A stretch of 64,000 bases of DNA, taken from Ursus arctos (taxonomy: Eukaryota; Chordata; Mammalia; Carnivora; Ursidae). The notes below the pieces were generated by a model. That model saw nothing but the letters and a program-made list of their open reading frames with translations. It ran no database searches and was not told the origin of the DNA. The stretch is from contig NW_026623056.1 in the NCBI RefSeq assembly GCF_023065955.2, positions 85,559,256 through 85,623,255 of the forward strand. Direction: 5' to 3'. Positions 12,519 through 25,200 of the stretch are shown one piece after another (within the stretch, counting starts at the first letter, position 1; each line of letters opens with the position of its first letter). Made by a program: the position numbers and the translations under genes.

Positions 12519-13639
12519 CATAAAACAGGCAAATTCATCAGACATAATATCTGTGCAATTCTGTATGAATATCATTACGTATGTGTGAACTGCCAGAGTC
12601 AGAGAAAACAACTGGAAAGGACCAGCTAGAAACCAATGTAGCTGGATGAGCCCATAAAGAAAAGTTGAAGCTTTAGTGCAAGGACTTAAAAAGACCATGA
12701 GAACCTGATGGTCTAGGAATCACAAAAGGAACATAGCAATGTCGAAAATAAACTGATCCTGCAGTTGAGGAGACGGAAATTACAACCAGCATAACTCAGT
12801 TCACATTATTGCTCTGAGTGCCTAGGAAAATGGGGTGTTGTGTTATACACTGGGGTTGGACAGATAAGGAGGAAGTGATCCCTGCCCCTGCAGAGGGAGA
12901 CAGACAGGTAATTTCCCTTCGAGGTGGTAAATGCAACGCAGGGGATGGTCAGGGTTGAGGGAAGCACAGAGGGAGACTGGACCTCCAATCGTGTCTCGGG
13001 GACAGAGACAGAGAGGCAGGATCTGGGCATGTGGGAGGAAACTACTAAACCAAGAGTTAAAGGCATTTGAATGTGGACAAGAAAAAAAAAAAAAAGATGA
13101 GCAGAAGGGATGTCATGGTGAGAGTATGTCAATAGATCAAAGACCAGAGGAAAGTGTTGAAGAATCTGGCCTGATTCAGCTCAGAGGCAGAGCAAGACGA
13201 GAGGAATAGGGACCTTACCTGCAAAAGCTTCTAGATAGCAGCATACCTAATACACTCTTCACTCACCTCAGTGGTAACTTCATCTATCAGGAGGTAGGGA
13301 AAATAGTAAGTCCCACCCAAGCCCAAGTTCTAATTAACCAAAATAAACTGTCTGGCAGAGGAGAAGGAACAGGAACATAAAGAAAGTTATTGCATGTCCT
13401 TGGGGTTTTGTAGCCAAGTAGAATACATATAAAAAATACTCTCCCCCCCCAAAAAAAAAATTTTTTTTAATCAGAAAACAATTACATAGAATTCTATGGG
13501 CAAAGACTTTGGGGGGGGGAGAAGACAATTCAAGAGAGTTTCAAGGTTCTAAAAAAGTAAAATGGAGTGCAGTGATACAATCATAAATAATGACAATGGT
13601 ATCTGGGGTTATAAAACAACGTTGCTTTCATTAAAAACA
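12519..13639. other. Single-copy stretch with homopolymer runs
   Basis: No gene seen. Holds an A run at 13081-13095, a block of three abutting homopolymers (C8, A10, T8) at 13443-13468, and a G run at 13511-13519. Confidence 0.5.
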
Positions 13640-13960
13640 TTTTAGATATAATGAAATTTGCGAGAGTGAAATTAAAACCACTCCTGATTCCATTTACCAA
13701 AAATAGTCCTTTTTTCTATAATAAATATACTTAAAGTGGAATTAGTATAAACAGTGCATGCTACATTTTTTCATTGAACATACCGTAAGCATATTCCCAT
13801 TAGTTTAGTTTTCTTTGAAAACATGGCTTTTCATCCCTGAGACAAGTATCTATTGAATGGACAGTACTAACAGTGATTTAAGCATCCCCTTATTGCTGGA
13901 AATTCAAGTCATTAATAATTTACATTATAAATAACTCTACGATGAACATCTTAAGGTGCC
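13640..13960. mobile_element. Possible ancient LINE fragment
   Basis: ttttttcattgaacatac, a catattccca block, ccccttattgctgg and attataaataactctacgatgaacatc occur in the order seen in old L1M-type 3' sequences. Strongly decayed; subfamily and exact ends are not assignable by eye. Confidence 0.4.
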
Positions 13961-15399
13961 ACTGAGTTACTGACATTCCTTCACAGCAGTGTGAGCAAGG
14001 CCCCTCCTCAGCCACACTGGGGACCTGGACTGCCAGGTTTCTGACAAGGGCTGCTGAGACAACGTTCCCAGCTGGCCGACGCATCTGTCTCAGGGAAACA
14101 TTACAAAGCTCTCTTTCAGTTATCCTTGAACAATGGAGGAAGAATGAGATGAAAACCATTAGGCCCTATTTCAAGGACTTTTTGCTTGGCCTGAAAATGT
14201 GCGAGAACAGATCCAGGGAATTCCTAGACACCGTGGGTGGCCTGGAGGGACTATTCTTACGATCATTCATTCTGTTCACTTTCTTTTGTGCCAATCAGAA
14301 GTTTGGCCAATAAATCCTTTTGCCCCCTCTCTCCTAATCTGAAAGATTGGGCAATGTTCTGGTCTATACACAGATTTTTTTTTTTATACAAGTCACAAAC
14401 ATGGGAGGGGGAAGTGCACAAGAGATGGAAATGCAACTAATTTTGTCCAGGTTGTTCATGAAATTGCCAAGCCAAGGGGGGGGGGGATGAAAACACTGTT
14501 GGGTGAGTAGGCAGCACCAAGAGGCAAGAGAGTGAGATGGTGCGGTGGGCAGAGGCATGCTTGCAATTGGGGGGGTGTTCCCAGGGGGTCAAGAGAACAG
14601 ATGAGGACAGGCCATCCAGGGACTTGAGCCAGAGGTCAATGGCTTAGAAGGCTCAGTGGGGAAGGGGATCACTTTTTGTCCAGTTTCCGTGAACTTGCTC
14701 GTTGGAAGAAGCTCCTTCGAGGCAAGGTCCAGCCTTAGACCTTCATGAGACCCGTGACTGAATCCCTAAGGGAAAGCATCCAGAGAGCCCCAAACGAAAT
14801 TTGCAGTAAAACTCTGGACGTTGCTGGTGGCAGAAGGTGAAGCAAGCAGAGTTATGGAAACTAGGGCCTGTCCCTTCCACCAATCTGAGGACTAGCTCAG
14901 ATTCCTGGGAGCCTTGTGAAAACAACAGCACTCCCCAGGGGGCTCAGAACCAGCCCACGTTGCTCCCCAGGAAGAGTGAGGCTCCACCAGCAAAGGGCAG
15001 ACACCCATTTGTCATGATTCCATCTCAGAGAAACTGCCCTTCCTGAGAACCAAATGTGCTCCTGCAGACAACGTGCATCCTCCCAGCCAGGAGCTTGAGA
15101 GAATTCCAGGAGGAGAGGGAGGAGAGGCTTGAAAAATGCCTCGTCATACGATGAGTCACCAATGGCCCTTCTGCGCCTTGTTCTTTCCTTCCCAATGGCA
15201 GTAAGGGCCGCCATCAGGCAGAAGAGCACCCCATTTCAGGCCCCCACGCTGGGGACCGGAAGGGGAGGAAGGGGCGGGGAGCTCAGAGGCTCAAGTAGCA
15301 GCCTGCTCTTGGCAGGGGCCGCTGCTAATTTTCTTTGGCTGGCTCTGACTACCTGTCTGAAAGCACTGCGATGCAGGAAGGAAATTTTTCAAGAGATTA
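13961..15399. other. Single-copy stretch, no gene seen
   Basis: Moderately GC-rich with a G run at 14477-14486. Short frames around 14.9-15.4 kb lack domains and conserved features, so none is called. The segment 15120-15360 is GC-rich with several CpG but has no promoter hallmark. Confidence 0.4.
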
Positions 15400-15800
15400 A
15401 ACTATGATTGTTTCCTGTGTGGCTGTCTTCGCTGGTGTATGAAAAAAAGCTTTAAGGGCACTTGAAAAGAGATTTGTCTGAATAGCAGGGCTGTTGTGAT
15501 TCATCTCCCCCAAGTCGGGATTTGGCCAATTTCCTCAGGAAAGTGGTTGATTAGGACCCACGGATTTATCCGTGGCCTAAATATAAGATGTCATAAAGGT
15601 GATTAATGCTGAGCTCACCATCAGAGGGAGTTAAAAGTTTATAAAAGCTATTTTTAACGGTTTGGAAGGGGAAAAATCCTCACTTGTCTCATTGCCAACA
15701 TGTTTCAATAGTTAAAAACCTCTTTGTGGCCCCTGATAATTCATGCTACCAACTGTTAAAGGTCCTTGTATTTTCTGATTTTACAAGTTTGTTTGAAAAA
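15400..15800. promoter_or_regulatory. Candidate conserved noncoding element with perfect palindrome
   Basis: Repeat-free segment with a perfect 8-bp inverted repeat around a 2-bp spacer (ccacggat-tt-atccgtgg, 15558-15575), framed by an outer tagg/ccta pair. It is followed by MEF2-like AT cores (cctaaatata at 15575-15584, ctatttttaa at 15648-15657). The density of motif-like strings and the absence of decayed-repeat texture suggest constraint. Enhancer function is inference only. Confidence 0.28.
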
Positions 15801-17650
15801 TTGATTCAATGTGTTTCGCTGTTTACAGAAAAGCACACAAGGGAAGGAAAATAAAATCTATTTCCACTGTGATTGGCGATGGCTGTTGCTGGTATCACTG
15901 AGGTACAATAAACTGGTTTCTTTCTTCCCCCCTGCCTTGCTGTTTACCTGCCTGCCCTACAAATGGCAACTGATGGAGGGTATTCCAAGATCATCTTCAG
16001 AGCCCGGGCAAAACTAGCCTGGGATTCCCAAATCAGAGGAAATCAGAATAGCTTAGGCAGTGGATGATGGCATTGATGGCCACGAGCCGTGTCTAGCGTG
16101 GCTCAGTGATGTCACGTTACCCAGAGATGCTCCAAAATGTAACATTATTGTCAGAATTCCACGAGGCTAGGGCACTCCTCCAGTTACAAACCAACCAACT
16201 TTGTTTAAAGGAACACAACTGATCAGCCTCTTTTCCAAGCTGAATTTTCTGTAAGGTAGTTAGCAAATTCTCTGAAAGCTGCATTTAACCATTTGGCCAA
16301 ATCATGTGCTAACACCCTAAAAGACATTTACTGAAAATTAAAGGTTGTCATTGTTGGCTAGATACGTGGCATTTTATGGATGGTAGAAGCATGAAGGTAT
16401 GGATGCATTCTGTAAGATGTACAGGGTGGGAACAGGGGAGGGGTTAGTTGTTGAAATACCGTTACTATCAGCGATTTAGTGACTAGCACACTCGAATGAC
16501 ATGCTTTCTGTGCTCCCTGCATCATTTTGTAGATTGACCCGAACTGACCTTGGAAACCCAATGCAGGTGTTCCCTCCCTGTTTAGCAAACACTGATGGGG
16601 GCCCTCTAACGTAATAGGAACATTGTCTGCTGCCCAGTGCTGGAAACGCAAACACGTCTAAGAGTTCAGTGAGCTCCACAGTGAGCCTGGCAGATAAAGA
16701 AGGTTCTTACAACTGAGAAAGGTAAGTGATATGATAATATGTACCTGTGCACATGGTCTGGCAGTCAGGGAGAGGTAAAAGCTTTTCTCCAGGAGTGCCA
16801 GCAGTAGAGATAATAACAGCTATCGGAGCTAACTAGAAGCTTCTGTTTAAGGGCAAAACCCAGAAGTTACAGGAGTGGCTCTTTCTCCTCTGCCATTGGT
16901 CTGAACTGACTCTGATCGCCACACCCAACTGCAAAGGGGGCTGGGAAATGTAGTCTCTCGCTGAGTAGCCATTACTCCCTAAAGTGGTGGAGTTCCCATT
17001 ACCAAAAGAAAGAGAGAATTGACTACTGGACCACAGTTAGCAGTTTCTTTTCCTGTCATTTTAAACCATTGTTATATGGGAGTCCAAAAGGGGCCATAAC
17101 ATCAAAAGCATCAACCAGCAAAACAGCTTTTGTTGCATATGCAAGGAATAGGGCTGCATGCTGCCGAGTCTACCCCGAAGGGTATGACGCTTGATTATTA
17201 CATTTTTCAACAAAACTGCCTGTAACTTACAATTAACTATTTATAAGACATAAATATAACAATAAGATTTATTTTCACATTAAAATAAATAGCGACATAA
17301 CGTGCTTAAGATTTGTTCTTTTAAAAAGTAGTAGAGAATTCAAGTGCAAGAGAAGCAAAAGGAAATGGGACAACCTTTAAATCTTCAGAACTCAAGAGAA
17401 GATAGCAAGAGCAAGAAAAATCCCCCAGAATTAGAGCGAGCTGCGGCTGTTTCCTCAGCTGCATGTTACTCATCTTTGTGCTGCCCGTACCTGGTACAGC
17501 CCACTTCCTGGCATGTACTGGCTCTTGATTAATGTTGAAGACAGGGGAAGAACACTTTATTTGGGTTTTAAACAACGGATAAAATGTACTAAGAACCATC
17601 ACTGAAGGGTCATTTGACCTTGGCCTCACAATCACAGGGTCTCAATTTTT
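15801..17650. other. Single-copy stretch, no gene seen
   Basis: Includes a CRE-like gtgatgtcacgttac string at 16106-16120. No convincing exon, RNA gene or mobile element recognised except for the SINE that begins at the end of this span. Confidence 0.4.
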
Positions 17651-17849
17651 TTTTTTTTTTAAAGATTTTATTTATTTATTCGACAGAGATAGAGACAGCC
17701 AGCGAGAGAGGGAACACAAGCAGGGGGAGTGGGAGAGGAAGAAGCAGGCTCATAGCAGAGGAGCCTGATGTGGGGCTCGATCCCATAACGCCAGGATCAC
17801 GCCCTGAGCCGAAGGCAGACGCTTAACCGCTGTGCCACCCAGGCGCCCC
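17651..17849 (-). mobile_element. SINEC (Can-SINE), young, perfect TSD
   Basis: Full-length inverted copy: T run and aaagattttatttatttatt tail at the left, ggcgcccc head at the right. A perfect 15-bp target-site duplication, agggtctcaattttt, lies at 17636-17650 and 17850-17864. The body closely matches the youngest SINEs in the window (those at 43155 and 49618), so this insertion is recent on the carnivore scale. Confidence 0.96.
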
Positions 17850-18017
17850 AGGGTCTCAATTTTTGACTTTCATAATAGATATAGGACACAGAGATGACAC
17901 ACAGTTGAAAGATGATGACATTCATCAATCCACTCTAATCGCATGTTGCATCACGAGGCCATACCACAAGATACACAGTGAATTAACTTTTATAAACCCT
18001 TTAAATATGTCATGCCC

Positions 18018-18208
18018 GGGGCGCCAGGGTGGCTCAGTCGGTTAAGCAGCCAACTCTTGATTTTGGCTCAGTTCATGATCTCAGGGTCATGAGACCAAGC
18101 CCTGCATCGGGGTCAATGCTGGGCATGAAGCTTGCATAAGTTTCTCTCTCCCTCTGCCCCTTCCCCCTGCTTGCATGCTTGCTCATAAATAAATAAATAA
18201 ATAAATAA
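18018..18208 (+). mobile_element. SINEC (Can-SINE), older subfamily
   Basis: ggggcgccagggtggctcag head and an AAAT-repeat tail. The body has the ccaactcttgattt variant typical of older SINEC copies. The TSD is not clean (tgtcatgccc at left, tgtctcgtgcc at right may be decayed copies). It lies head-to-head with the inverted SINE 170 bp upstream. Confidence 0.92.
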
Positions 18209-19595
18209 CTGTCTCGTGCCTCACATAATTAAACTTCATTGTGGGGTCCATTTTGGAGTTTAAAAGAATTTGTTTGTTAAATGTAAACTTAAATATTCCA
18301 GAATATTTGCAACATTGTGTCATCATTTCTTCCCTTTCTCGTTGCTGCTGTTGTTGGTTTGGGTTTTTTATACTTAGGATCTCAAAAACCTTGAAGTATC
18401 CTGGGCCTGCCTCAAGCTTTTTAAAGTCCTGGAAAGGATCTACTAAGGTTGTCCACTCCCAATGAATATTCTTAAGTACAAGGGCCCCAAACACCCTCTC
18501 TTCTTTTGTCCTATTTAGATTCGGCAACGCGGCTTTATGCAGTTTCCCAGGGTGAAGTCACTGGGTTCTGGTAGTGTCCTGGCTCTTTCCGTCCTTCATA
18601 ACAATTACTCCAAGGTCCCCAAACTCTCACTGGGCTTGAGCCCTCAGGATACCCAGCCTGGGACCCTGGCTCCCACTTCAGTCTAAGCGTTCATGGTAAA
18701 AAGGCAAACAAGGAAAGAAAGAGAGGATGGACCCAGTCCCAGCTCCCTCCAGCCCCTGGGAGTGCCTGTTTGGTCATCACCGATTTTTGAGGCTCCTACC
18801 ACACTCTCCACTCAAACTTGATAAATATGCACCTAACTAGACCCAAATTCCAAATCTCACACAAAAAACGTCAGTGCAAGCAATCTGCAAGTGGGTTTTC
18901 TAAAAATATGTGATTTCCATATTCCATGACAACCCCCCAGGGTTCATCCTAATAAGAAATGTTCATAAAAGCAACACAACGGCAAAAACACTTGACACAA
19001 ACGATGACTCTTTCCAAGCTGAGTTTCAACATGCAGAGCAGTGATATGGGAATGAGAAACAGATTTTGTGAACTGTGCTCCAGGGCTTGGTCTAGGCTCT
19101 CTCTCCTTCCCCATCTACACTTCTCCTCTATGTGACCACGTCAGAGTCCGTGACCTCTATGAACCACCACGAAGTGCTGATTTGACTTCCAAATCTTAAA
19201 TTCCAGCCTCCACTTCATTCCTAAGATTCAGACTCAATATAGGTCACTGCCTGTTAGGAGTTGACTCTTAGGTATCCCAGCCTCACGCAACTCAAGCTCA
19301 GCCCATCCCAGTCTGTGCTCATCATCTCATCTGAACCTGCTACTCTTCCAGATGACATTAGAGGCACTACCACCTTCCTTTGTGCCCAAGTGACACATCT
19401 ACGTGTCACCCACTCTCACATCTAATCAACCTCCAAGTCCAACCATAGATGCCACCTTTCCCAGGCAACTCTGATCCATCTCCTGAACAAAAATAACTTT
19501 CTAACTGGCCTATCCACAACCACTCTTGCCCTAATTCAACCCATTCTTCCTTCTGTAGCCAGAACGTCTTAAATATCTTTCTCCTCACTCTTCCG
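18209..19595. other. Single-copy stretch, no gene seen
   Basis: No recognised element or plausible coding frame. Ordinary AT/GC composition. Confidence 0.4.
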
Positions 19596-19720
19596 GCAAA
19601 TATTTAAGATGCACCTATCACGTGCCAGGCACAGTGCCAAGCACAAGGTATACAGTGGTGAGCAAAGAGCCATGGCTCCCATCCTCGTGGAATACACACT
19701 AATCAGATAGTGTCACTTCC
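19596..19720 (+). mobile_element. L2-type LINE 3' fragment
   Basis: Shows the sequence theme of L2 3' ends: aaatatttaagatgcacctatcacgtgccaggcac followed by a gtgccaag block, gtggtgagcaaa and catggctcccatcctcgtggaa. Decayed. Confidence 0.55.
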
Positions 19721-19732
19721 AGGCCTAATATC

Positions 19733-19978
19733 TGTGGTCGGCAGAGTCACAGCCCCAAACATGTCCATATCCTAATAGGAGGAAGACCCTAGCTAAGGAA
19801 TGTAGGCAGCCTCTAGAAACTGGAAAAGGCATGATAAAGGATTCTCCCATTTCAGAAGGAACACAGCTCTGTCAACACCTTGACAGAGGGCCCAGTTTGG
19901 ACCTCTAGAACTGTGTTATTTTAAACCACCAAGTGTGTGGTCATCAATCACAGCAGCCCTAGAAAAGTAGTATCATGG
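19733..19978 (+). mobile_element. MLT1-type LTR, internally deleted
   Basis: Starts with a ggcagagtcacagccccaaacatgtccatatccta block, continues with gcctctagaaactggaaaagg, ggattctcccatttcagaag and gtcaacaccttgac, then ends with ctctagaactgtg, a ttattttaaaccaccaagtgtgtgg block and cagcagccctag. This is the motif order of a MaLR LTR lacking its middle. Confidence 0.6.
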
Positions 19979-19989
19979 TGTCATAGAAT

Positions 19990-20515
19990 TCATAGCACCT
20001 AAACAATGCAATATCCTTCAATAACTTCCCAGTGCCTTTGGGATAGAGTCCAGAATCCTTACACATAGCCTTGCTTCCAGCCACCCTCCCTTCCTATCCC
20101 CACTGCCACCAACTGAACATCTTTCCACTCTCAAAGGGACTACAGTCCTCCCCTCTGAGGCTAAAACACACTACTGCCACTTCCTGGAACCCTCCTCTGT
20201 TTTATTTGATGAACTCCAATTCCCAAATTCAACCTTCAAATTAAAAGTCACTTTCTCAAACATGTCTTACAGAACCCCTCAGTCTGTAAGGGGCTCTGTA
20301 ATGTTAGAAGCTCCCATGTTCCCTCTACTTTCCTGTTCAAAATTATGCATCACACGAAGCTCTGCTGGCCTTAATGTCTATTCCCCACAAGACTATAAAC
20401 TCCTGGGTAGGAGACAGAGTCTAGGATGCTCTTATTCACCAGTGTACCCCCAACACCCGCTGTGTGGGTACTCAGTACAAATTTGCAAAATGAATGAATG
20501 CATGAATAAATAAGG
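19990..20515 (+). mobile_element. L2 LINE 3' fragment
   Basis: Blocks typical of the L2 ORF end and 3' UTR appear in order: caataacttcccagtgcc with gggatagagtccagaatcc, then ttgcttccagccaccctccc, a ctataaactcctgggtaggag block, and a gaatgaatgcatgaataaata end. Consistent with an old L2 in sense orientation, without an intact frame. Confidence 0.6.
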
Positions 20516-21325
20516 GACAACAGATATATTTCTTTCATCTAGAGAGCAGCCCCTCCTGTATATATCTGGCCATTTTCTACACTCAAACCACTGCTTTGTC
20601 GTAGAAAAATTTTTGACATCTTAAATTCTGATTCCTTGACCCAAACACAAGAAAAGAGCCACCTCCACCATGATACATCTTATTTTTTCAAATTGCAGAC
20701 CATTAAGTTTTATCTGCTGAGATTCTCTTCCTTCCTAGGGTCCCCTACAGAGTGTGGATGCACCTCCCGGCACTCTGCTTATTCATTCCAAGCAGAACAT
20801 CACTGAACCACAACAGAACCAGTGACCAGAGGTATCCAAAATAGCCAGTGAGCCACAGCACCTGGGAATTAGGTCTTTCCTCCAGGAAGGTGACCCGCCT
20901 TCCCATGGCTGAACTTGCATGCTCCAAGGTCTCGCCTGTGGTGGCAAAAATGCACATGAGGAAGGGGACCTCTCCTGTTCCCCACTCAGTGTAGCACCCC
21001 CTCCTGTGGGGGCCTGTGCCTCATTTCCAGGGACTCCCCTCCCTTGCAAGGGATTATGGGATGCTACCTCATTCAGTGAAACATCGGTCCAACATCCAAG
21101 AAATCATTGTCAATCTTTTGAATCTTTACTAGCATCTGAAAAAAAAAAAAAAAAAAAGCCAAGGAAGGATTTGTTCATAACTCACAGCAAAATCTAAAAC
21201 CTTTTCCCATCTTTCTCAAAAGCTCACATACACAGCAGCCACATGTCAGCACCACCTGCCTCCCTCAACTTCCAAGATCTCTCCCTTCCATCACCCACAG
21301 CCCACCTGGTATGGGCCAATGTCAC
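20516..21325. other. Single-copy stretch with A run
   Basis: Contains an A run of 19 at 21139-21157 that is not attached to any retroelement body I recognise. No gene seen. Confidence 0.4.
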
Positions 21326-21445
21326 TCATTCTTTCAACACATTTGAAACAACACCTACTGTGTGCCAAGCATTTCAAGAACAGGGATAAACTGGAGAACA
21401 TGTCACACAAAATCCCTGCTCTCATGGAGCTTAAATTTTACAGCA
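21326..21445 (+). mobile_element. L2-type LINE fragment
   Basis: cattctttcaacacattt, cctactgtgtgccaagca and aaatccctgctctcatggagctt are the characteristic L2 3' end blocks. Confidence 0.6.
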
Positions 21446-22093
21446 GGGCAATGAACCTTCTAATCTTCTTGATTAACTACATTCTTTTCTACCCATAACT
21501 TTCTGAAATAAATCAATACAGATATTTCCCCTCTCCCATCACTCAGATTCTGTCAAATAAAAGTTTGTGTGCTGACCTAGCGTATACAGAAGTCCTCAAG
21601 GTGGAAAAAAATGCTGCGAATTCTTCTAAGTGAGGAAGAGTTGTGAATGCCCATTCTTGAGTATTTTTCATGTCATACATCCTAGATACAAAATGACATG
21701 GGAACAGAATTTATAATAAAGATATAAACAGATAGATGGATATGTACATACATACCTATACATCATACATGTACATGATGCCTAGTTATGTGTGCATGTG
21801 TGTTTGTATGTATGTGTGCCACATGAAAGGCTCAATCTCTGTGACACTGAGAAAGGGTAGTAGTGTCAATTGAGTAAAAAGAGAGAAGTCTTCCTGGAGG
21901 ACATTGCCTTGGAAAGATGAGGAAGATCTGGACACAGATGTGGCTTTGTAAATAGGGAGAACCTTATGAGCAAATAGACAGGAGGGAAAGTGGGAAAAGC
22001 CAACAGACCAGGAGTGTGCTGTCCTGGAGGCTCCATGTGCAGGACGCAGGTAGGGCTCTGCAAAGGACCTCACTGGTAGGGTCAGGAATAGGT
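21446..22093. other. Single-copy stretch with ATAC-rich patch
   Basis: A degenerate tetranucleotide patch (gata, ggat, tacata units) lies at about 21720-21815. Nothing else recognised. Confidence 0.4.
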
Positions 22094-22296
22094 GGGGTGC
22101 CTGGGTGGCTCAATCGTTAAGCGTCTGCCTTCGGCTCAGGGTGTGATCCCAGGGTCCTGGAATCCAGCCCTGCATCAGGCTCCCCTCTGCTGGGAGCCTG
22201 CTTCTTCCTCTCCCACTCCCCCTGCTTGTGTTCCCTCTCTCACTGGCTGTCTCTCTCTCTGTCAAATAAATAAATAAAATCTTTAAAAAAAAAAAA
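22094..22296 (+). mobile_element. SINEC (Can-SINE), young
   Basis: Complete copy with ggggtgcctgggtggctcaa head, tgcctgcttcttcctctccc-type middle, aaataaataaataaaatcttt and an A tail. Flanking aggaatagg at 22084-22092 and 22296-22304 is the target-site duplication (9 bp). Confidence 0.95.
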
Positions 22297-25200
22297 GGAA
22301 TAGGCAACAAATGAGTTTGCATCATGTCCTCTGGGCCATAGTTGGCTGTTGAAGCTGGAAGTGTGTGTGGGAAGGGGGGGGGGGGGTCCTAGCTGGGGAG
22401 GCAGGAAATGGAATCACTGAAAATCAATACAGGAAGGGAAATGAAAAGTCACCTAATCCTCCCACCCTGCTAACCCTGTATTCTATAGATAAAGTAACTG
22501 AGACAGAACAGCGATTATAACCCCAGGGTCCTAACACTTCTCAGTGCTCCCATCCCCATGATCTTCTCAGCATACATCACTGTCTTAATGAGAGATTAAA
22601 TTGATGCCATTGTGGAAAGGGAGAGTGATGGGAAGGGGGGGAGGGGCGGACAGTAGAGACTTATTTAAACTTTCTAAGTTAGAACTAAGAATAATGAGAC
22701 AATGGCCTAAAAGTAAGAGGTTGGGATGTAGAGGGCAGATGCAAATAATTATAACCATAATAATAAATTAGGTGTGCATATGTGTGTGAGCGTGTATGTA
22801 CATTGGAGACAATGTAGAAGAAAGGTGCCTCAGGCTTGAAGCCCAGCCACCCAGCACAGTCCTTGGAACAGAGAAAGTCCTCAGCGACCATTCATTAAAT
22901 GGAAGAATAAATAAGTGATGGGGTGAGAGACAATAGCCACTTCTCCTCTTCCAGTCTTAACGTTATGAGTTCCACTTCCTTACCATTTACCGCCAAGGAA
23001 AACTTGAAGCGATTTTCAATGGCTGAGTGTCCTCTTCTTGCCAAGCACATTCAGGTGTGATGCGGGCAGCCCAGGACCATAATTCAGAATTCCACACTTT
23101 CCTGGGTCTTAGAGAAGCACAAAATAGTTCAATCAGATGCAATGAGGAAATAGCCAGATGGACAGGAGGCCCGGGCTGCTGCAATCTCAAGCCTCCATCC
23201 CTGAGACGTGCAGAGTCACAAGGGGAAGCATTATGGGGCCCCAAGGCTTCATGATACCCCTCACCCAGAAGTCAGACTCACTTCTTTTTCCCAACTCACT
23301 TTCTGATTGGGCTCAGATCACTTTCTGTAGGCACCCTTAGCATCCAAGTCAGATTCCAGCTGCAGAAGTCACTGTGTGGGCCTAGCAAGGGCAGCAGAGA
23401 ATTCAGCCCTCTCCAAAAGGCAAGAATCTGTGGGCAGGATGGCTCTTCTGATGTGTGAATCCAAAGGCAAAAGACCGTCTGCTCCCCTTCCCCGCCACAC
23501 ACCCCCTTCTCACCACTGCCCCAATTTCTATGTGGCGGGCCTCGAAGAAAGAATCCACGTCGATGGCCACTGGGAAGAAAAGAAGTCACAAAGAGTGCAA
23601 GGGGTGAAGGGAGAGAAAGCTGGAATGAGGATGGTAGCTCCTATTCATGTAATGGGCCCCGAACGAGTTTTCATGTTCTTGAGACACCACCTGTGTGTGG
23701 AGTTACAGCCCATCTGCAGCAGTAACATGAGGCACCCCCACCCCCCAGAGCGGCAAGAGCATCTATTTGCTGTAACAAAAAGACAAAAGTCATCTCCAAA
23801 CATCGTTCAGTAGCATCATAAAGTATTAAGTGTAGATTTCAGCTCATTGGCAAACCAGATCCTTCATAAAGTAGTTCGGAACAGAAAAATGGAGGAGCTG
23901 CATGTTTGGGTAGAAAATTATATTCGCAAAAATTCAAGAGGGAGGCATATTTATTAAATTAATTGCATAGGAAAATGACAGAAAAGAAGAAGAGAGAGAA
24001 AGGACATTTCCCTAGACACAAAATGTCTAAAAGAGGTCTGGGGCTGGCTACCTGAACCTAAAATAGCTCTCTATTCTGTGGGTTCTGTGGTCTTTCAGCA
24101 AAAGTTAATTTTTCTGGCTTCAAGTTTATAACTGAACTCCAGTGTGAAATACTGAAAAGAAAATGACTACAGAGAACCTATTTAGACCTTCCTGGCAAGA
24201 CCCAAGTTGGAGGACAGGAGGGGAAGGGCTGTTTATCTTGACAGAGGATTTCCTTACCAGAACATGGAAAACATTCTTTTTGTCAAATATAGTTAATAGT
24301 CACCGAGCAACACAAAGAGTAGTTTCAGTAGCTTAAAATCAACAAGGGGTGACTGGGAGAGGTGTGACTGTGCACCCCCCCAGACAGAACATGAGCTAAC
24401 TCATGGCCATGTCTTGGACAGGGACAGTGTTGTTGATGAGTGCATAGGAAAAATATCATTACCTAATGCACTTTCCACCAAGGAAAATGTTGTCACCTAC
24501 TTAGTAGGTAATGTAGACATGCCCAACCAAAAGCTAGGCAAGAGGCACTATTAACACATCCCCCAAAATGCCTTGAAAGACACGGCTGCCTTTTCAAATA
24601 GGAAGAACAGGGGATGCCCTCACCCATCCAACTTCCCATTCTGTTGGGGATGACTAATATTTTGCAGTTTTCCAACGGATTTCCTCTCTAAACTCTGTAA
24701 GTATAACCCCTAAAGGTAGGAGCCTCTGAACACAGCAGCTATGATGGAAACAGTATGAAATAATGGGAAAATCTTGGATTTGCAACTTGGTGATGTAGGC
24801 TCTAGTCCTAACTCTACTACTAACTGGCTGGTTCCCCAAGATAATTCAGTCTGTCTGGGCCACAATTTCCTAAAGATCTTTTCATGTAAAGATCCAACAC
24901 ATAGAAAAGAGTCACAGAGTTAGAAAGTTCCCTAAATACCATCTACATTAGAGATAAATCTCTGGATTAGCCCACCAGTTTCAAGTCAAATATCCATACT
25001 AAGGTTTTAGTTTATTTTCATATTAAGGTTTCATTTTTATTCTTCAGGCTTCAGAATTAGCTCAAGGAACATTTATATATGTTTCATTTTATTTGTCCTT
25101 TCTTCCACCCACACATCTTAAGGCACAAATTTCTGTATCTTTTCCCTACATATACCAAAAACTAAAATAAAATTAATTTAGTTTTCATATTCTTCAAAAT

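Noticed and set aside
17651..17849. tRNA-like A and B boxes inside SINEC copies
   Set aside because: These belong to the tRNA-derived SINE head and cannot fold as a functional tRNA; not called as tRNA genes.
21139..21157. A19 run as a retrocopy tail
   Set aside because: No matching target-site duplication and no recognisable retroelement or transcript body upstream.
23376..23813. 145-codon plus-strand open frame
   Set aside because: No recognisable family, no Kozak or splice context, low-complexity proline/histidine patches; length is within chance expectation for a 64-kb window.
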